Source: Sphingomonas sp. UNC305MFCol5.2 (GTDB lineage: Bacteria; Pseudomonadota; Alphaproteobacteria; Sphingomonadales; Sphingomonadaceae). From it: a DNA stretch of 64,000 nt. Position numbers and translations under genes: made by a program. The stretch lies in the NCBI RefSeq assembly GCF_000712135.1, contig NZ_JOOE01000002.1, positions 857,566-921,565 of the forward strand, given 5' to 3'. Shown here piece after piece: positions 18,670 through 26,989 of the stretch (position 1 is its first letter; each line of letters starts with the position of its first letter). The notes under the pieces are model-generated. The model ran no database searches, was not told where the DNA came from, and worked only from the letters and a program-made list of their open reading frames with translations.

Positions 18670-19593
18670 TCAGCCGATCTGCCCGAAGCACCAGCGCAGG
18701 ACCGACTTCTGCGCGTGCAGCCGGTTCTCGGCCTCGGGCCAGATCAGCGACTGGGGCCCGTCGATCACGGCGTCGACCACTTCCTCACCGCGATGTGCGG
18801 GCAGGCAGTGGAGGAACGCCGCATCGGGCTTCGCCGCAGCCATCAGCTGTTCGGTGACCTGGAACGGCATCATCGCCGCGAGCTTGGTCTCGGCATGTGC
18901 CTGGCCCATCGATATCCAGGTGTCGGTGACGATCACGTCGGCACTCTCGACCGCTTCCTTCGCGCTGCCGACGACACGGGCACGGCCCTTGCCGCGCGCG
19001 ACATCCTCGTCGCTCGGCTGGAAGCCCTGCGGGCATGCGGCGACGACGTCGAAGCCCATCAGCCCACCCGCTTCCATGATCGAGGCGAGGACGTTGTTGC
19101 CGTCGCCGAGCCACGCGACCTTGAGCCCCGGCAACGCCCGCCCGCTCTCGAGGATCGTCAGCAAGTCGGCCATGATCTGGCAGGGGTGCGAAGCGTCGGT
19201 GAGTCCGTTGATCACCGGGATCGACGCGTATTTCGCCATGTCGACCACCTTGGCGTGATCGTCGGTGCGGATCATGATCGCGTCGCAATAGCCCGAGAGG
19301 ACCCGCGCGGTATCGGCGATGCTCTCGCCGCGCCCGAGCTGCATGCTGCCGGCATCCATCACGATGCTGGTCCCGCCGAGCTGGCGGATCGCCATGTCGA
19401 ACGACACCCGGGTGCGCGTCGAATTCTTCTCGAAGATCATCGCGAGGACATGCCCGGCGAGCGGCGCGTCGGCATCGGCCTTGCCTTTGGGCCAGCCCTT
19501 GCGCGCGGCCTTGCGGGCGACGGCATCGTCCAGCATCGCCTGCACGCCCGTGGTGCCGGCATCGGACAGATCGAGGAAGTTCCGGTAGGTCAT
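18670..19593 (-). CDS. argF: Ornithine carbamoyltransferase
   Basis: 307 residues. Makes citrulline from ornithine and carbamoyl phosphate in arginine synthesis. Carbamoyl-phosphate motif [11 protein letters not shown], ornithine-binding DTWISMGQ and the active-site [10 protein letters not shown] are all present. It follows argD by 105 bases, in which a family B repeat lies. Confidence 0.97.
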   Translation of the reverse strand: MTYRNFLDLSDAGTTGVQAMLDDAVARKAARKGWPKGKADADAPLAGHVLAMIFEKNSTRTRVSFDMAIRQLGGTSIVMDAGSMQLGRGESIADTARVLSGYCDAIMIRTDDHAKVVDMAKYASIPVINGLTDASHPCQIMADLLTILESGRALPGLKVAWLGDGNNVLASIMEAGGLMGFDVVAACPQGFQPSDEDVARGKGRARVVGSAKEAVESADVIVTDTWISMGQAHAETKLAAMMPFQVTEQLMAAAKPDAAFLHCLPAHRGEEVVDAVIDGPQSLIWPEAENRLHAQKSVLRWCFGQIG

Positions 19594-19610
19594 GAAATCA
19601 TCCCCTGCCC

Positions 19611-19669
19611 CCGTTCGCTTCGAGCGCAGTCGAGAAGCAATGTGTCTCGACTGGGCTCGACACGAACGG
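19611..19669. repeat. Family B intergenic inverted repeat (imperfect copy)
   Basis: Left arm CCGTTCGCTTCGAGCGCAGT..., right arm ending CTCGACACGAACGG. The arms have several mismatches relative to each other, unlike the copy at 6533. It fills the argD-argF gap. Confidence 0.8.
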
Positions 19670-19698
19670 AGGGATTTAATCCTGCAAACGCCCGAACA

Positions 19699-20895
19699 TC
19701 AGTCATCGCTCGGCGGCGCATAGGCGCGTGCGCCCGCGCTCATCCGCTCGACGCATTCCGCGATATGGCTCTCGTCGATCACCAGCGGCGGCAGCACGCG
19801 GAACACGTTCTCGCCCGCCGCCACGGTGAGCAGCCCGTGATTGTCGCGCAGATGCGCCACGAAATCGCGCGCCACGGCCGGCTCCTTGAGCTTGATGCCC
19901 AGCATCAGCCCCTTGCCGCGGATCTCCTCGAACAAATGGTCGTGGTTCGGGATCATCTGCTCGAATGCCTGGCGCAGCCGGTCGCCCATCTTGGCGACAT
20001 GTTCGAAGAAGCCGGGCTCTAGCATCACGTCGAGGATCGCCTGCCCCGCCGCCATGCCGAGCGGATTGCCGCCATAGGTCGAGCCGTGGGTGCCGATCAC
20101 CATGCCCTTGGCCGCTTCCTCGGTCGCGAGGCACGCGCCGAGCGGGAAGCCGCCGCCGATGCCCTTCGCCGCGGTCAGGATGTCCGGCGTGATGCCGTAA
20201 TGCTCATAGGCCCACATCTTGCCGGTCCGGCCATAGCCGCACTGGATCTCGTCGAGGATGAGCAGCAGGCCATGCTCGTCGCACGCCTTGCGCAGGCCCT
20301 GGATGAACTCGGGCGTGCCCGCCGTCATCCCGCCCTCGCCCTGCACCGTCTCGACCAGGAAACCCGCGGTCTCGTCGTCGATCGCGGCGAGGGCGCCTTC
20401 GAGATCGTTGAACTTCACATAATCGAAGCCCGGCAGCAGCGGCTCGAAGCCGTCGCGCATCTTCGGCTGGTCGGTCGCCGAGATCGCCCCGATCGAACGC
20501 CCGTGAAAGGCGTTCTTGAACGTGATCAATTTGTGGCGCTGCGGATTGCCGTTGACGTAGTGATAGCGGCGCGCGGTCTTGATCGCGCATTCGATCGCCT
20601 CGACGCCCGAATTGGTGAAGAACACCGTGTCGGCGAAGCTGTTGTCGACGATCCGCTGCGCCAGCGCCTCGCCCTGCGGGCTGCCGTACAGGTTGGAGAC
20701 GTGCATCAGCGTTGCCGCCTGCTCCTGGATCGCCTTGGTCAGATGCGGGTGGCCATGGCCCAGCGCATTGACGGCGATCCCCGCGGCGAAATCGAGATAT
20801 TTCTCACCGCGCTCGCCATAGAGGTACACGCCCTCGCCTCGCACCGGCCGCACACCGCACCGCGGATAGACGGGCATGAGCGGAGTGATAGGCAT
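19699..20895 (-). CDS. argD: Acetylornithine/succinyldiaminopimelate-type aminotransferase
   Basis: 398 residues, PLP-dependent class III aminotransferase. The PLP lysine is in LTAAKGIGGGFPLGA and the cofactor-contact motif is LILDEIQCGYGRTG. Start ATG 20895 has a full GGAGGT nine bases upstream; the longer frame to 21084 is rejected. Being next to argF supports acetylornithine as the main substrate. Confidence 0.96.
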   Translation of the reverse strand: MPITPLMPVYPRCGVRPVRGEGVYLYGERGEKYLDFAAGIAVNALGHGHPHLTKAIQEQAATLMHVSNLYGSPQGEALAQRIVDNSFADTVFFTNSGVEAIECAIKTARRYHYVNGNPQRHKLITFKNAFHGRSIGAISATDQPKMRDGFEPLLPGFDYVKFNDLEGALAAIDDETAGFLVETVQGEGGMTAGTPEFIQGLRKACDEHGLLLILDEIQCGYGRTGKMWAYEHYGITPDILTAAKGIGGGFPLGACLATEEAAKGMVIGTHGSTYGGNPLGMAAGQAILDVMLEPGFFEHVAKMGDRLRQAFEQMIPNHDHLFEEIRGKGLMLGIKLKEPAVARDFVAHLRDNHGLLTVAAGENVFRVLPPLVIDESHIAECVERMSAGARAYAPPSDD

Positions 20896-20942
20896 GGGAA
20901 CGGTACCTCCTTCGAGAAAGCTGGGTTGAGCTCCAGAAACGC

Positions 20943-20967
20943 AAAAGGGCGGCCAACCGGACCGCCC
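20943..20967 (-). terminator. Rho-independent terminator in front of argD
   Basis: On the minus strand GGGCGG, nine bases, CCGCCC, then TTTTGCGTTT. It is 80 bases after the ABC permease stop and 50 bases before the argD start, so it can end the permease transcript or act as an attenuator in an argD leader. Confidence 0.72.
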
Positions 20968-21047
20968 GGAACGGGTGTTTACGAGCAGCGCCACATCTGC
21001 GTCAATAATGGTTTCGGCGGGAGGCCATGCCCAGCCGCCATGCACGG

Positions 21048-21902
21048 CTAATTCTTGAGGTTCCAGCCCCGGCGGAGCAGCCAATAGCAGATCAGCCCCA
21101 GCCCCGCATCGAGCGCGAGGATGATTCCGCTGCCCGTCAGGATCGGCGAATCCGCGACCCCGAGGAACCCGTAGCGGAACCCCGAGATGATGTAGAAGAA
21201 CGGGTTGAAGTGGCTGATCGTCTGGAAGACCGGCGACAATTTATCGACCGAGTAGAAGGTGCCCGACAGCAAAGACAGCGGCGCCACCACGAAATTGCTC
21301 ACCGCCGCGGCATGATCGAACTTCTCCGCCCAGATCGAAGTCAGCACGCCGAGCAGCGACAGGAACAATGCGCCGAGAAAGCCGAACCACAGGATCGCCC
21401 AGAAATGGTGCGGCACGACGCTCACCCCCGGCCACAGCGCCATTGCCAGCCACACCGTCGCGCCGACGCAGAACGCCCGCGTCACTGCCCCGCCGCACAG
21501 TCCCGCGAGCAATTCACCGGTCGAAAGCGGCGGCATCAGATAATCGACGATCGTCCCCTGGATCTTGCCGACGAGCAGCGAAAAGCTCGAATTGGCGAAG
21601 GCATTCTGCAGCATCCCCATCACGATCAGCCCCGGCGCGATGAAATCGGCGAAGTGAATGCTGTGCCCCTGCAGCTCGATCGTGCGCCCGCCGCCGCCCA
21701 AAGCGACGGTGAAAATCACCAGAAACAGCAAGGTCGTGACCGCCGGTGCCCAGATCGTCTGGAGCTGCACCTTGAAGAAACGGCGCACCTCCTTGATATA
21801 GAGCGTACGCAGTCCTCCCCAGTTCACGTTGCGAATCACCGGAACGCCGGGTTCGGGGAGACTATGGCTGGTTTTGGGGCCGGATTCCGGGTGGCTGCTC
21901 AT
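21048..21902 (-). CDS. ABC-2 type transporter permease
   Basis: 284 residues with six predicted helices and the ABC-2 (NodJ/DrrB-like) layout: IYxKEVRRFFK-type amphipathic N-terminus, TIWAPAVTTLLFLVIFTVAL, FADFIAPGLIVMGMLQNAF, SLLSGTFYSVDKLSPVFQ and HFNPFFYIISGFRYGF. Usually works with a separate ATPase gene; none is adjacent here, upstream being the divergent gcrA and downstream argD. Substrate unknown. Confidence 0.9.
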   Translation of the reverse strand: MSSHPESGPKTSHSLPEPGVPVIRNVNWGGLRTLYIKEVRRFFKVQLQTIWAPAVTTLLFLVIFTVALGGGGRTIELQGHSIHFADFIAPGLIVMGMLQNAFANSSFSLLVGKIQGTIVDYLMPPLSTGELLAGLCGGAVTRAFCVGATVWLAMALWPGVSVVPHHFWAILWFGFLGALFLSLLGVLTSIWAEKFDHAAAVSNFVVAPLSLLSGTFYSVDKLSPVFQTISHFNPFFYIISGFRYGFLGVADSPILTGSGIILALDAGLGLICYWLLRRGWNLKN

Positions 21903-21955
21903 CGCGTGTTCGCGTAAACGCTGCCCGCGCGCCCCGCAAGTTGAAGGATGTGAAG

Positions 21956-22609
21956 TTGAGCTGGACCGAAGAGCGTATCGATACGCTGAAGAAGATGTGG
22001 GACAGCGGCCTGACCGCGACCCAGATCGCCGAGGAGCTCGGCGGCGTGTCGCGCAATGCCGTGATCGGCAAGGCGCACCGGCTGGGCCTCCAGTCGCGCC
22101 CGTCGCCGGTCAAGCCGAACGAGCCCAAGGCCGCGGCTGAGCCTGCAGCACCCAGGCCGGCAGCGCCTGCCGCGCCGGCACCAAGAGCGCCCGCCGCCGT
22201 TGCACCGCAAGCGCCGGCCGCCCCGCCCAGCGCGGCGCCGCCCACGACCGAGGCCAAGCCCGAATCGAACGCGCCCGTGCTCCGCTCTGTCGGCCCCGGC
22301 GGCTTCCTCCGTCAGAACCCCGGCGAGCAGTCCGCGCCGATCACCCCGGCGCCGCCGCGCCGTCTGGTCCCGGCCAAGCCGAGCGACGCGATCGCGGGCA
22401 AGACCAGCCTGCTCGATCTCAACGACCGCATCTGCAAATGGCCGCTCGGCCATCCGGGCGAGCCTGACTTCCATTTCTGCGGCGACAAAGTGAATCCGGG
22501 CTTCCCCTATTGCGTCGCGCATTGCGGCCATGCCTATCAGGCGCAGCTCCCACGCCGCGATCGCCGCCCCCCGCCGCCTCTGCCCTTCGGCGGCCCGCGG
22601 GTGCGCTGA
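21956..22609 (+). CDS. gcrA: GcrA cell cycle regulator
   Basis: 217 residues. Sigma70-associated transcription regulator of the alphaproteobacterial cell cycle that reads methylated GANTC promoters. I start it at TTG 21956, which gives the family opening MSWTEERIDTLKKMW and has AAGGA seven bases upstream; TTG 21941 and GTG 21950 are further upstream. N-terminal DNA-binding helix region TATQIAEELGGVSRNAVIGK, a long Ala/Pro linker, and a C-terminal domain with clustered Cys/His (ICKWPLGHP ... FCGDK ... YCVAHC). Confidence 0.95.
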   Translation: MSWTEERIDTLKKMWDSGLTATQIAEELGGVSRNAVIGKAHRLGLQSRPSPVKPNEPKAAAEPAAPRPAAPAAPAPRAPAAVAPQAPAAPPSAAPPTTEAKPESNAPVLRSVGPGGFLRQNPGEQSAPITPAPPRRLVPAKPSDAIAGKTSLLDLNDRICKWPLGHPGEPDFHFCGDKVNPGFPYCVAHCGHAYQAQLPRRDRRPPPPLPFGGPRVR

Positions 22610-22627
22610 TCCCGTCCTGAATTTCGC

Positions 22628-22660
22628 ATCGCCCCGGAACCCGCTTCCGGGGCGATTGCT
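22628..22660 (+). terminator. Rho-independent terminator of gcrA
   Basis: ATCGCCCCGGAA, five bases, TTCCGGGGCGAT: a perfect 12-bp stem starting 19 bases after the gcrA stop, followed by TGCTTTCG. The T-run is short. Confidence 0.82.
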
Positions 22661-22775
22661 TTCGCGGCCTCGCCGGATCGAGGGGTTCCCGGTCAGGTTC
22701 CGCGCCGGAAAGCGGCCCGTCGGCTAGCGCCCCCATCCCGGTCGTTCCGGCACTCGATGCCGGCGCTGTAAGCGG

Positions 22776-22799
22776 TCACGCAGCACGCCCCCTGCGTGA
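22776..22799. promoter_or_regulatory. Perfect 8-bp hairpin ahead of a small lipoprotein gene
   Basis: TCACGCAG, eight bases, CTGCGTGA. It is 50 bases before the ATG at 22850. Could be a leader hairpin or a regulator site; nothing else supports a function. Confidence 0.35.
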
Positions 22800-22849
22800 A
22801 GCTTCACTGCCGATTGCGGGTCGCAGCTCGACGTGACAGGTTGACAGGG

Positions 22850-23230
22850 ATGAGGCATTCCAAAGTCGTTCCGTTACTTGCCGCACTGCTCGCAAGTTGC
22901 GCTCCGTCCGAAGACAAAAGGCGCCACGACATGATGGACGCCATGGAGGCGGGGCTAAGAATGCCGCGGCGTGCAGCCTCCTTCGACAGGTATGCGAGAT
23001 ATTATGCGAGAACACCTGACGGGTCGATCATAGGACTTATCACCGTCCCGCTGAACGCCGGCAATCCGAAAGCGTGGGATAATCTGGAAGCAGGCCAGCG
23101 GCGATGGGTTTCGGATTACCGGCTGATCGAATCCGTTTTTGATGGCGGGTGCGCAGTCATGACCGTCCGTTACAATCCTCATACGCGGGAGCGGGCAGGA
23201 CCGTTTTGTCAGGGCGAACCGTCAGACTGA
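22850..23230 (+). CDS. Small lipoprotein of unknown function
   Basis: 126 residues from ATG 22850 (CAGG a few bases upstream). Signal with lipobox LLASC. The mature part is basic and has two cysteines (DGGCAVMTVR, GPFCQGEP), a YARYYARTPDGSIIGLI segment and a W-rich NPKAWDNLEAGQRRWVSDYR segment. No family recognised. Codon use is less GC-biased than in neighbouring genes, consistent with a recent arrival or weak selection. Confidence 0.65.
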   Translation: MRHSKVVPLLAALLASCAPSEDKRRHDMMDAMEAGLRMPRRAASFDRYARYYARTPDGSIIGLITVPLNAGNPKAWDNLEAGQRRWVSDYRLIESVFDGGCAVMTVRYNPHTRERAGPFCQGEPSD

Positions 23231-23641
23231 AGCAGCTGCCAGCATGTTTTACCGCTACGTCGAATGACGTCCCGAAATCTGCTGGGCAGCTCCCATCCAA
23301 TACAGACTCCTCATGTCCCTGCCGTGCCTAAGCCGAAAGGTCTCGGCAACGGGCGCTGGCAATGTAGGATTTGCTGTGTCAGCATTGCGTCGGGCTCTTT
23401 GAAATCGTGAAATCTGGCGCAGGATGTAGCGCAATAATCTTACGGCCTCGCGCAACGAAAGTTCACGATTCGCGGGAAAAGTGTGAAGTTAAGCCCGCCA
23501 AATCCTATTTTTGGCGATTCAAAATAACCGAGCGCGCGCGCCACGCCTCGGGCCTTCCAGGCACCGTCCCCGACTGTTCGCTTTTTGTTCTTTTCCGACG
23601 TCCGGCCTTCTGCTAGGAATCGTCCAAGGAGAACGTCCATC
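23231..23641. other. 411-base gene-poor, lower-GC stretch
   Basis: No open frame here has a ribosome binding site, plausible composition or recognisable product. The stretch is visibly richer in A and T than the rest of the window (for example around 23500-23530) and has no family A, B or C repeat. It may be decayed coding sequence; I see no transposase remnant or terminal repeats. Confidence 0.5.
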
Positions 23642-23803
23642 ATGTATGTACAGCCCGGCGAATGGTCGAACCTCGGCGAGACCCGCGCGCCCGAAGCGCG
23701 CAGCATCGGCAGCATCCTCGGCGAAATGCGCGAGGTTGCCCTGCTTCGAACGCGAGGACGGGCCACCACCCCGCGCAATGCCTTGCGCCGCAATTCGGCG
23801 TGA
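23642..23803 (+). CDS. Candidate 53-residue small protein upstream of parE
   Basis: ATG 23642 preceded by AAGGAG ten bases upstream, a good ribosome binding site. The product has no signal or membrane segment; it is basic towards the C-terminus (LLRTRGRATTPRNALRRNS) after a MYVQPGEWSNLGETRAPEAR opening. No family recognised. It ends 15 bases before parE, so it could be translated from the same message. Could also be a chance frame. Confidence 0.45.
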   Translation: MYVQPGEWSNLGETRAPEARSIGSILGEMREVALLRTRGRATTPRNALRRNSA

Positions 23804-23818
23804 CCCTATACCCCTGAC

Positions 23819-25798
23819 ATGTCCGAAGACCTGTTTGCCGCGCCGGGCGTTCCCTCCGGCACCTATGACGCCTCCTCGATCGAAGTGCTGGAAGGGCTCG
23901 AGCCCGTCCGGCGGCGCCCGGGCATGTATATCGGCGGCACCGACGAGCGTGCGCTCCATCACCTCGCCGCCGAAGTGCTCGACAATGCGATGGACGAGGC
24001 CGTCGCGGGCCATGCCAATCGCATCGAGATCGTGCTCGAAGCCGGCAACCGGCTGACCATCGTCGACAATGGCCGCGGCATGCCGATCGATCCGCACCCG
24101 AAGTTCCCCGACAAATCGGCGCTCGAAGTGATCCTCTCGATGCTCCATTCGGGCGGCAAGTTCTCGGGCAAGGCCTATGCCACGAGCGGAGGCTTGCATG
24201 GCGTGGGCATCAGCGTCGTCAACGCGCTGTCGGTCGACACCGTCATCGAAGTGGCGCGCGACAAGCAGCTCTACCGCCAGCGCTTCAGCCAGGGCCAGAC
24301 GCTCGGGCCGCTCGAGCATCTCGGCGGCACGCCCAACCGGCGCGGCACGTCGGTGGCGTTCACGCCCGACACCGAGATTTTCGGCGAGATGCTGTTCAAG
24401 CCCGCTCGGCTCTACAAGCTGGCGCGGTCCAAGGCCTATCTGTTCGCCGGCGTCGAGATCCGCTGGAAATGCGACCCCTCGCTGATCACCGATGAAACCC
24501 CGCCCGAAGCGGCGTTCCAGTTCCCCGGCGGCCTCGCCGACCATCTCAAGGAGCAGATCGCCACCCGCGAATGCGCGACTGCCGAATTCTTCGTCGGGCA
24601 ACAGGATTTTCCCGGCGAGGATCAGGGCCGCGTCGAATGGGCAGTGGCGTGGCCGCTGTGGAGCGACGGCAGCTACAGCTGGTATTGCAACACCATCCCG
24701 ACGCCCGACGGCGGCAGCCACGAGCAGGGCCTGCGCCAGGCGCTGACGCGCGGCATCCGCGCGTTCGGTGAGCTGATCGGCCAGAAAAAGGCGAAGGACA
24801 TCACTGCCGACGACGTGATGGTCGGCTCCGAGCTGATGCTCTCGGTGTTCATCCGCGAGCCGCAATTCCAGTCGCAGACCAAGGACCGCCTCACCTCGCC
24901 CGAAGCCACCGGCCTCGTCGAAAAGGCCGTGCGTGACCATTTCGATCATTTCCTCTCGGACCATATGGACCGCGGCAAGGCGTTGCTTTCCTATGTCCTT
25001 GATCGCATGGACGAGCGCCTCCGCCGCAAGCAGGAGCGCGAGGTCAAGCGCAAGACCGCCACCTCCGCGCGTAAGCTCCGCCTTCCCGGCAAGCTCACCG
25101 ATTGCGCCGCCGACAGCCCCGAGGGCACCGAACTCTTCATCGTCGAAGGCGATTCGGCCGGCGGCTCGGCCAAGCAGGCGCGCAACCGGAAGACCCAGGC
25201 GATCCTGCCGATCCGCGGCAAGATCCTCAACGTCGCCTCCGCAACCTCGGCCAAGATCCTCGCCAATCAGGAGATCGCCGACCTGATCCTCGCGATGGGC
25301 TGCGGCACGCGGAAGGACTGCATCCCCGAGAATCTGCGCTACGACAAGATCATCATCATGACCGACGCCGACGTCGACGGCGCGCACATCGCGACCTTGC
25401 TGATGACCTTCTTCTTCCAGGAGATGCCCGAGCTGGTCCGGCAGGGGCATCTCTATCTCGCCCAGCCGCCGCTCTATCGCCTGACCGTCGGCTCGAAGAG
25501 CCTCTATGCCCGCGACGATGCGCACCGCATCGAGATCGAGACGACGGCGTTCAAGGGCAAGAAGGTCGAGGTCAGTCGTTTCAAGGGCCTCGGCGAGATG
25601 AACCCCAACCAGCTCAAGGAAACCACGATGGACCCGGCGACGCGGGGTCTGCTCCGCGTCACGCTTCCGCAGGAATATGAAGAGCGCGCAGGGGTGAAGG
25701 ACCTTGTCGACCGGCTGATGGGCAACAATCCCGCGCACCGCTTCGCCTTCATCCAGGAGAATGCCGCGCGGCTCGACGAGGAAGTCATCGACGCCTGA
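23819..25798 (+). CDS. parE: DNA topoisomerase IV subunit B
   Basis: 659 residues. ATPase subunit of the decatenating type II topoisomerase. GHKL ATP-binding motifs: LDNAMDEAV, VDNGRGMPID and SGGLHGVGISVVNAL. TOPRIM domain: VEGDSAGGSAKQARNRKTQA and MTDADVDGAHI. The length and the short TOPRIM region fit ParE rather than GyrB. No Shine-Dalgarno is obvious before ATG 23819. parC is not in the window. Confidence 0.95.
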   Translation: MSEDLFAAPGVPSGTYDASSIEVLEGLEPVRRRPGMYIGGTDERALHHLAAEVLDNAMDEAVAGHANRIEIVLEAGNRLTIVDNGRGMPIDPHPKFPDKSALEVILSMLHSGGKFSGKAYATSGGLHGVGISVVNALSVDTVIEVARDKQLYRQRFSQGQTLGPLEHLGGTPNRRGTSVAFTPDTEIFGEMLFKPARLYKLARSKAYLFAGVEIRWKCDPSLITDETPPEAAFQFPGGLADHLKEQIATRECATAEFFVGQQDFPGEDQGRVEWAVAWPLWSDGSYSWYCNTIPTPDGGSHEQGLRQALTRGIRAFGELIGQKKAKDITADDVMVGSELMLSVFIREPQFQSQTKDRLTSPEATGLVEKAVRDHFDHFLSDHMDRGKALLSYVLDRMDERLRRKQEREVKRKTATSARKLRLPGKLTDCAADSPEGTELFIVEGDSAGGSAKQARNRKTQAILPIRGKILNVASATSAKILANQEIADLILAMGCGTRKDCIPENLRYDKIIIMTDADVDGAHIATLLMTFFFQEMPELVRQGHLYLAQPPLYRLTVGSKSLYARDDAHRIEIETTAFKGKKVEVSRFKGLGEMNPNQLKETTMDPATRGLLRVTLPQEYEERAGVKDLVDRLMGNNPAHRFAFIQENAARLDEEVIDA

Positions 25799-25870
25799 TT
25801 TTTTTCGCCGCGCCTGTAAGAAATGCCGCCGCTTCCCGACTAAAGCTGTGAACGGGAGGGGAAGCCCAGA

Positions 25871-26389
25871 ATGCACGGCAACCGGACGAGGCAGGACGCG
25901 CTATATGCCGAGGCCGGCGCCGTGCACGCACCCGCGATCGCCCGCCTCGCCCGCTCGGTCGAGGCCAATTCCGATCAGGCCCGCGACCTCGAACAGGAGA
26001 TCCATCTTGCGCTTTGGCGCAGCTTCGCCAGCTATGACGGCCGCTGCGCGCTTGCGACCTGGGTCTATCGCGTCGCGCACAATGTCGCCGCGAGCCATGT
26101 CGCACGCGGCGCGCGCCAGGCACGGCTCGTCGCGCTCGACGACGCGCAGCTCTTCGCCGGAGACGATCCCGAAGCCGAGATCGGCCATGCCCGTACGATC
26201 GAGCGTCTCCACGCGCTGATCCGCCGCCTCCAGCCTCCCGACCGCGAAGTGATATTGCTCTATCTCGAAGGGCTCGAGGCGAACGCGATCGCCGAGGTTA
26301 CCGGGCTTGCCGCGGGCACCGTCGCGGTGAAGGTCCACCGCATCAAGGCGCTGCTCGCACGGCGTTTCCAATCCGGAGAAGCGGCATGA
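25871..26389 (+). CDS. ECF-like RNA polymerase sigma factor
   Basis: 172 residues; strong ribosome binding site GGAGGGGAAG before ATG 25871. Sigma-2 region: SDQARDLEQEIHLALWRSF ... ATWVYRVAHNVAASH. Sigma-4 region: LQPPDREVILLYLEGLEANA followed by IAEVTGLAAGTVAVKVHRIK, a helix-turn-helix. Overlaps the next gene by ATGA, which is where an anti-sigma factor would be expected. Confidence 0.9.
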   Translation: MHGNRTRQDALYAEAGAVHAPAIARLARSVEANSDQARDLEQEIHLALWRSFASYDGRCALATWVYRVAHNVAASHVARGARQARLVALDDAQLFAGDDPEAEIGHARTIERLHALIRRLQPPDREVILLYLEGLEANAIAEVTGLAAGTVAVKVHRIKALLARRFQSGEAA

Positions 26390-26958
26390 CCGACTCCATC
26401 ACCAGTCTCTGGACGCAGCAGCACAGCGACGCCGTACCGCTCGACACCGAAGCGCTCGCTCGCGCCGACGCGCGCTTCCGTCGCCGCATCCGCCGGCGCG
26501 ACAGCGTGGAATATGTCGCCGGGCTGCTCGCCGCGGGCGTCTTCGTCAACACGGCTGTCCAGACCCCGGACTGGGCGATCCGCGTCGGCTGCGCGGCGAT
26601 CATCCTCGGCATGGGCATAGTCATGCGTAATCTCTGGCGCCGCCGCCCCCAGACCCCCGACGCTGCGCTCGGCGCCCCCAGTATCGCCTTCCACCGCGCG
26701 AACCTCGTCGCGCAGCGCGACGCGCTCGCCAATGTCTGGCGCTGGTACCTCGCGCCGGTCGTCCCCGGCATGGCGCTGCTCCTGCTCGCGGTCCTGCGTG
26801 CCTCGGCGGAGCACATGCCGCTCTGGGCAGCCATTCTGGGCACCGGCGCCGTGGCGATACCCGTCGTGGCGATCTTCTGGGGCATCCATCGCCTCAACCG
26901 CGCCGCTGCCCGCCGTCTCCAGGCGATGATCGACGCACTCGACCGCGGCCGAGTCTGA
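26386..26958 (+). CDS. Membrane protein coupled to the sigma factor, possible anti-sigma factor
   Basis: 190 residues, start overlapping the sigma gene stop (ATGA). The N-terminal about 50 residues are soluble and charged (LARADARFRRRIRRRDSVEY), followed by four hydrophobic segments (VEYVAGLLAAGVFV, AIRVGCAAIILGMGIVM, LAPVVPGMALLLLAVL, AILGTGAVAIPVVAIFW). The position and soluble head fit an anti-sigma role, but no ZAS/HxxxCxxC motif is present and no family is recognised. Anti-sigma is an inference from context only. Confidence 0.75.
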   Translation: MTDSITSLWTQQHSDAVPLDTEALARADARFRRRIRRRDSVEYVAGLLAAGVFVNTAVQTPDWAIRVGCAAIILGMGIVMRNLWRRRPQTPDAALGAPSIAFHRANLVAQRDALANVWRWYLAPVVPGMALLLLAVLRASAEHMPLWAAILGTGAVAIPVVAIFWGIHRLNRAAARRLQAMIDALDRGRV

Positions 26959-26989
26959 CGGCTAAACCAGATTCAGGGGAGACCTCCGA

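Noticed and set aside
23255..23455. 66-codon minus-strand frame in the gene-poor stretch
   Set aside because: No ribosome binding site, no coding-like composition, and it crosses a region that looks non-coding on both strands.
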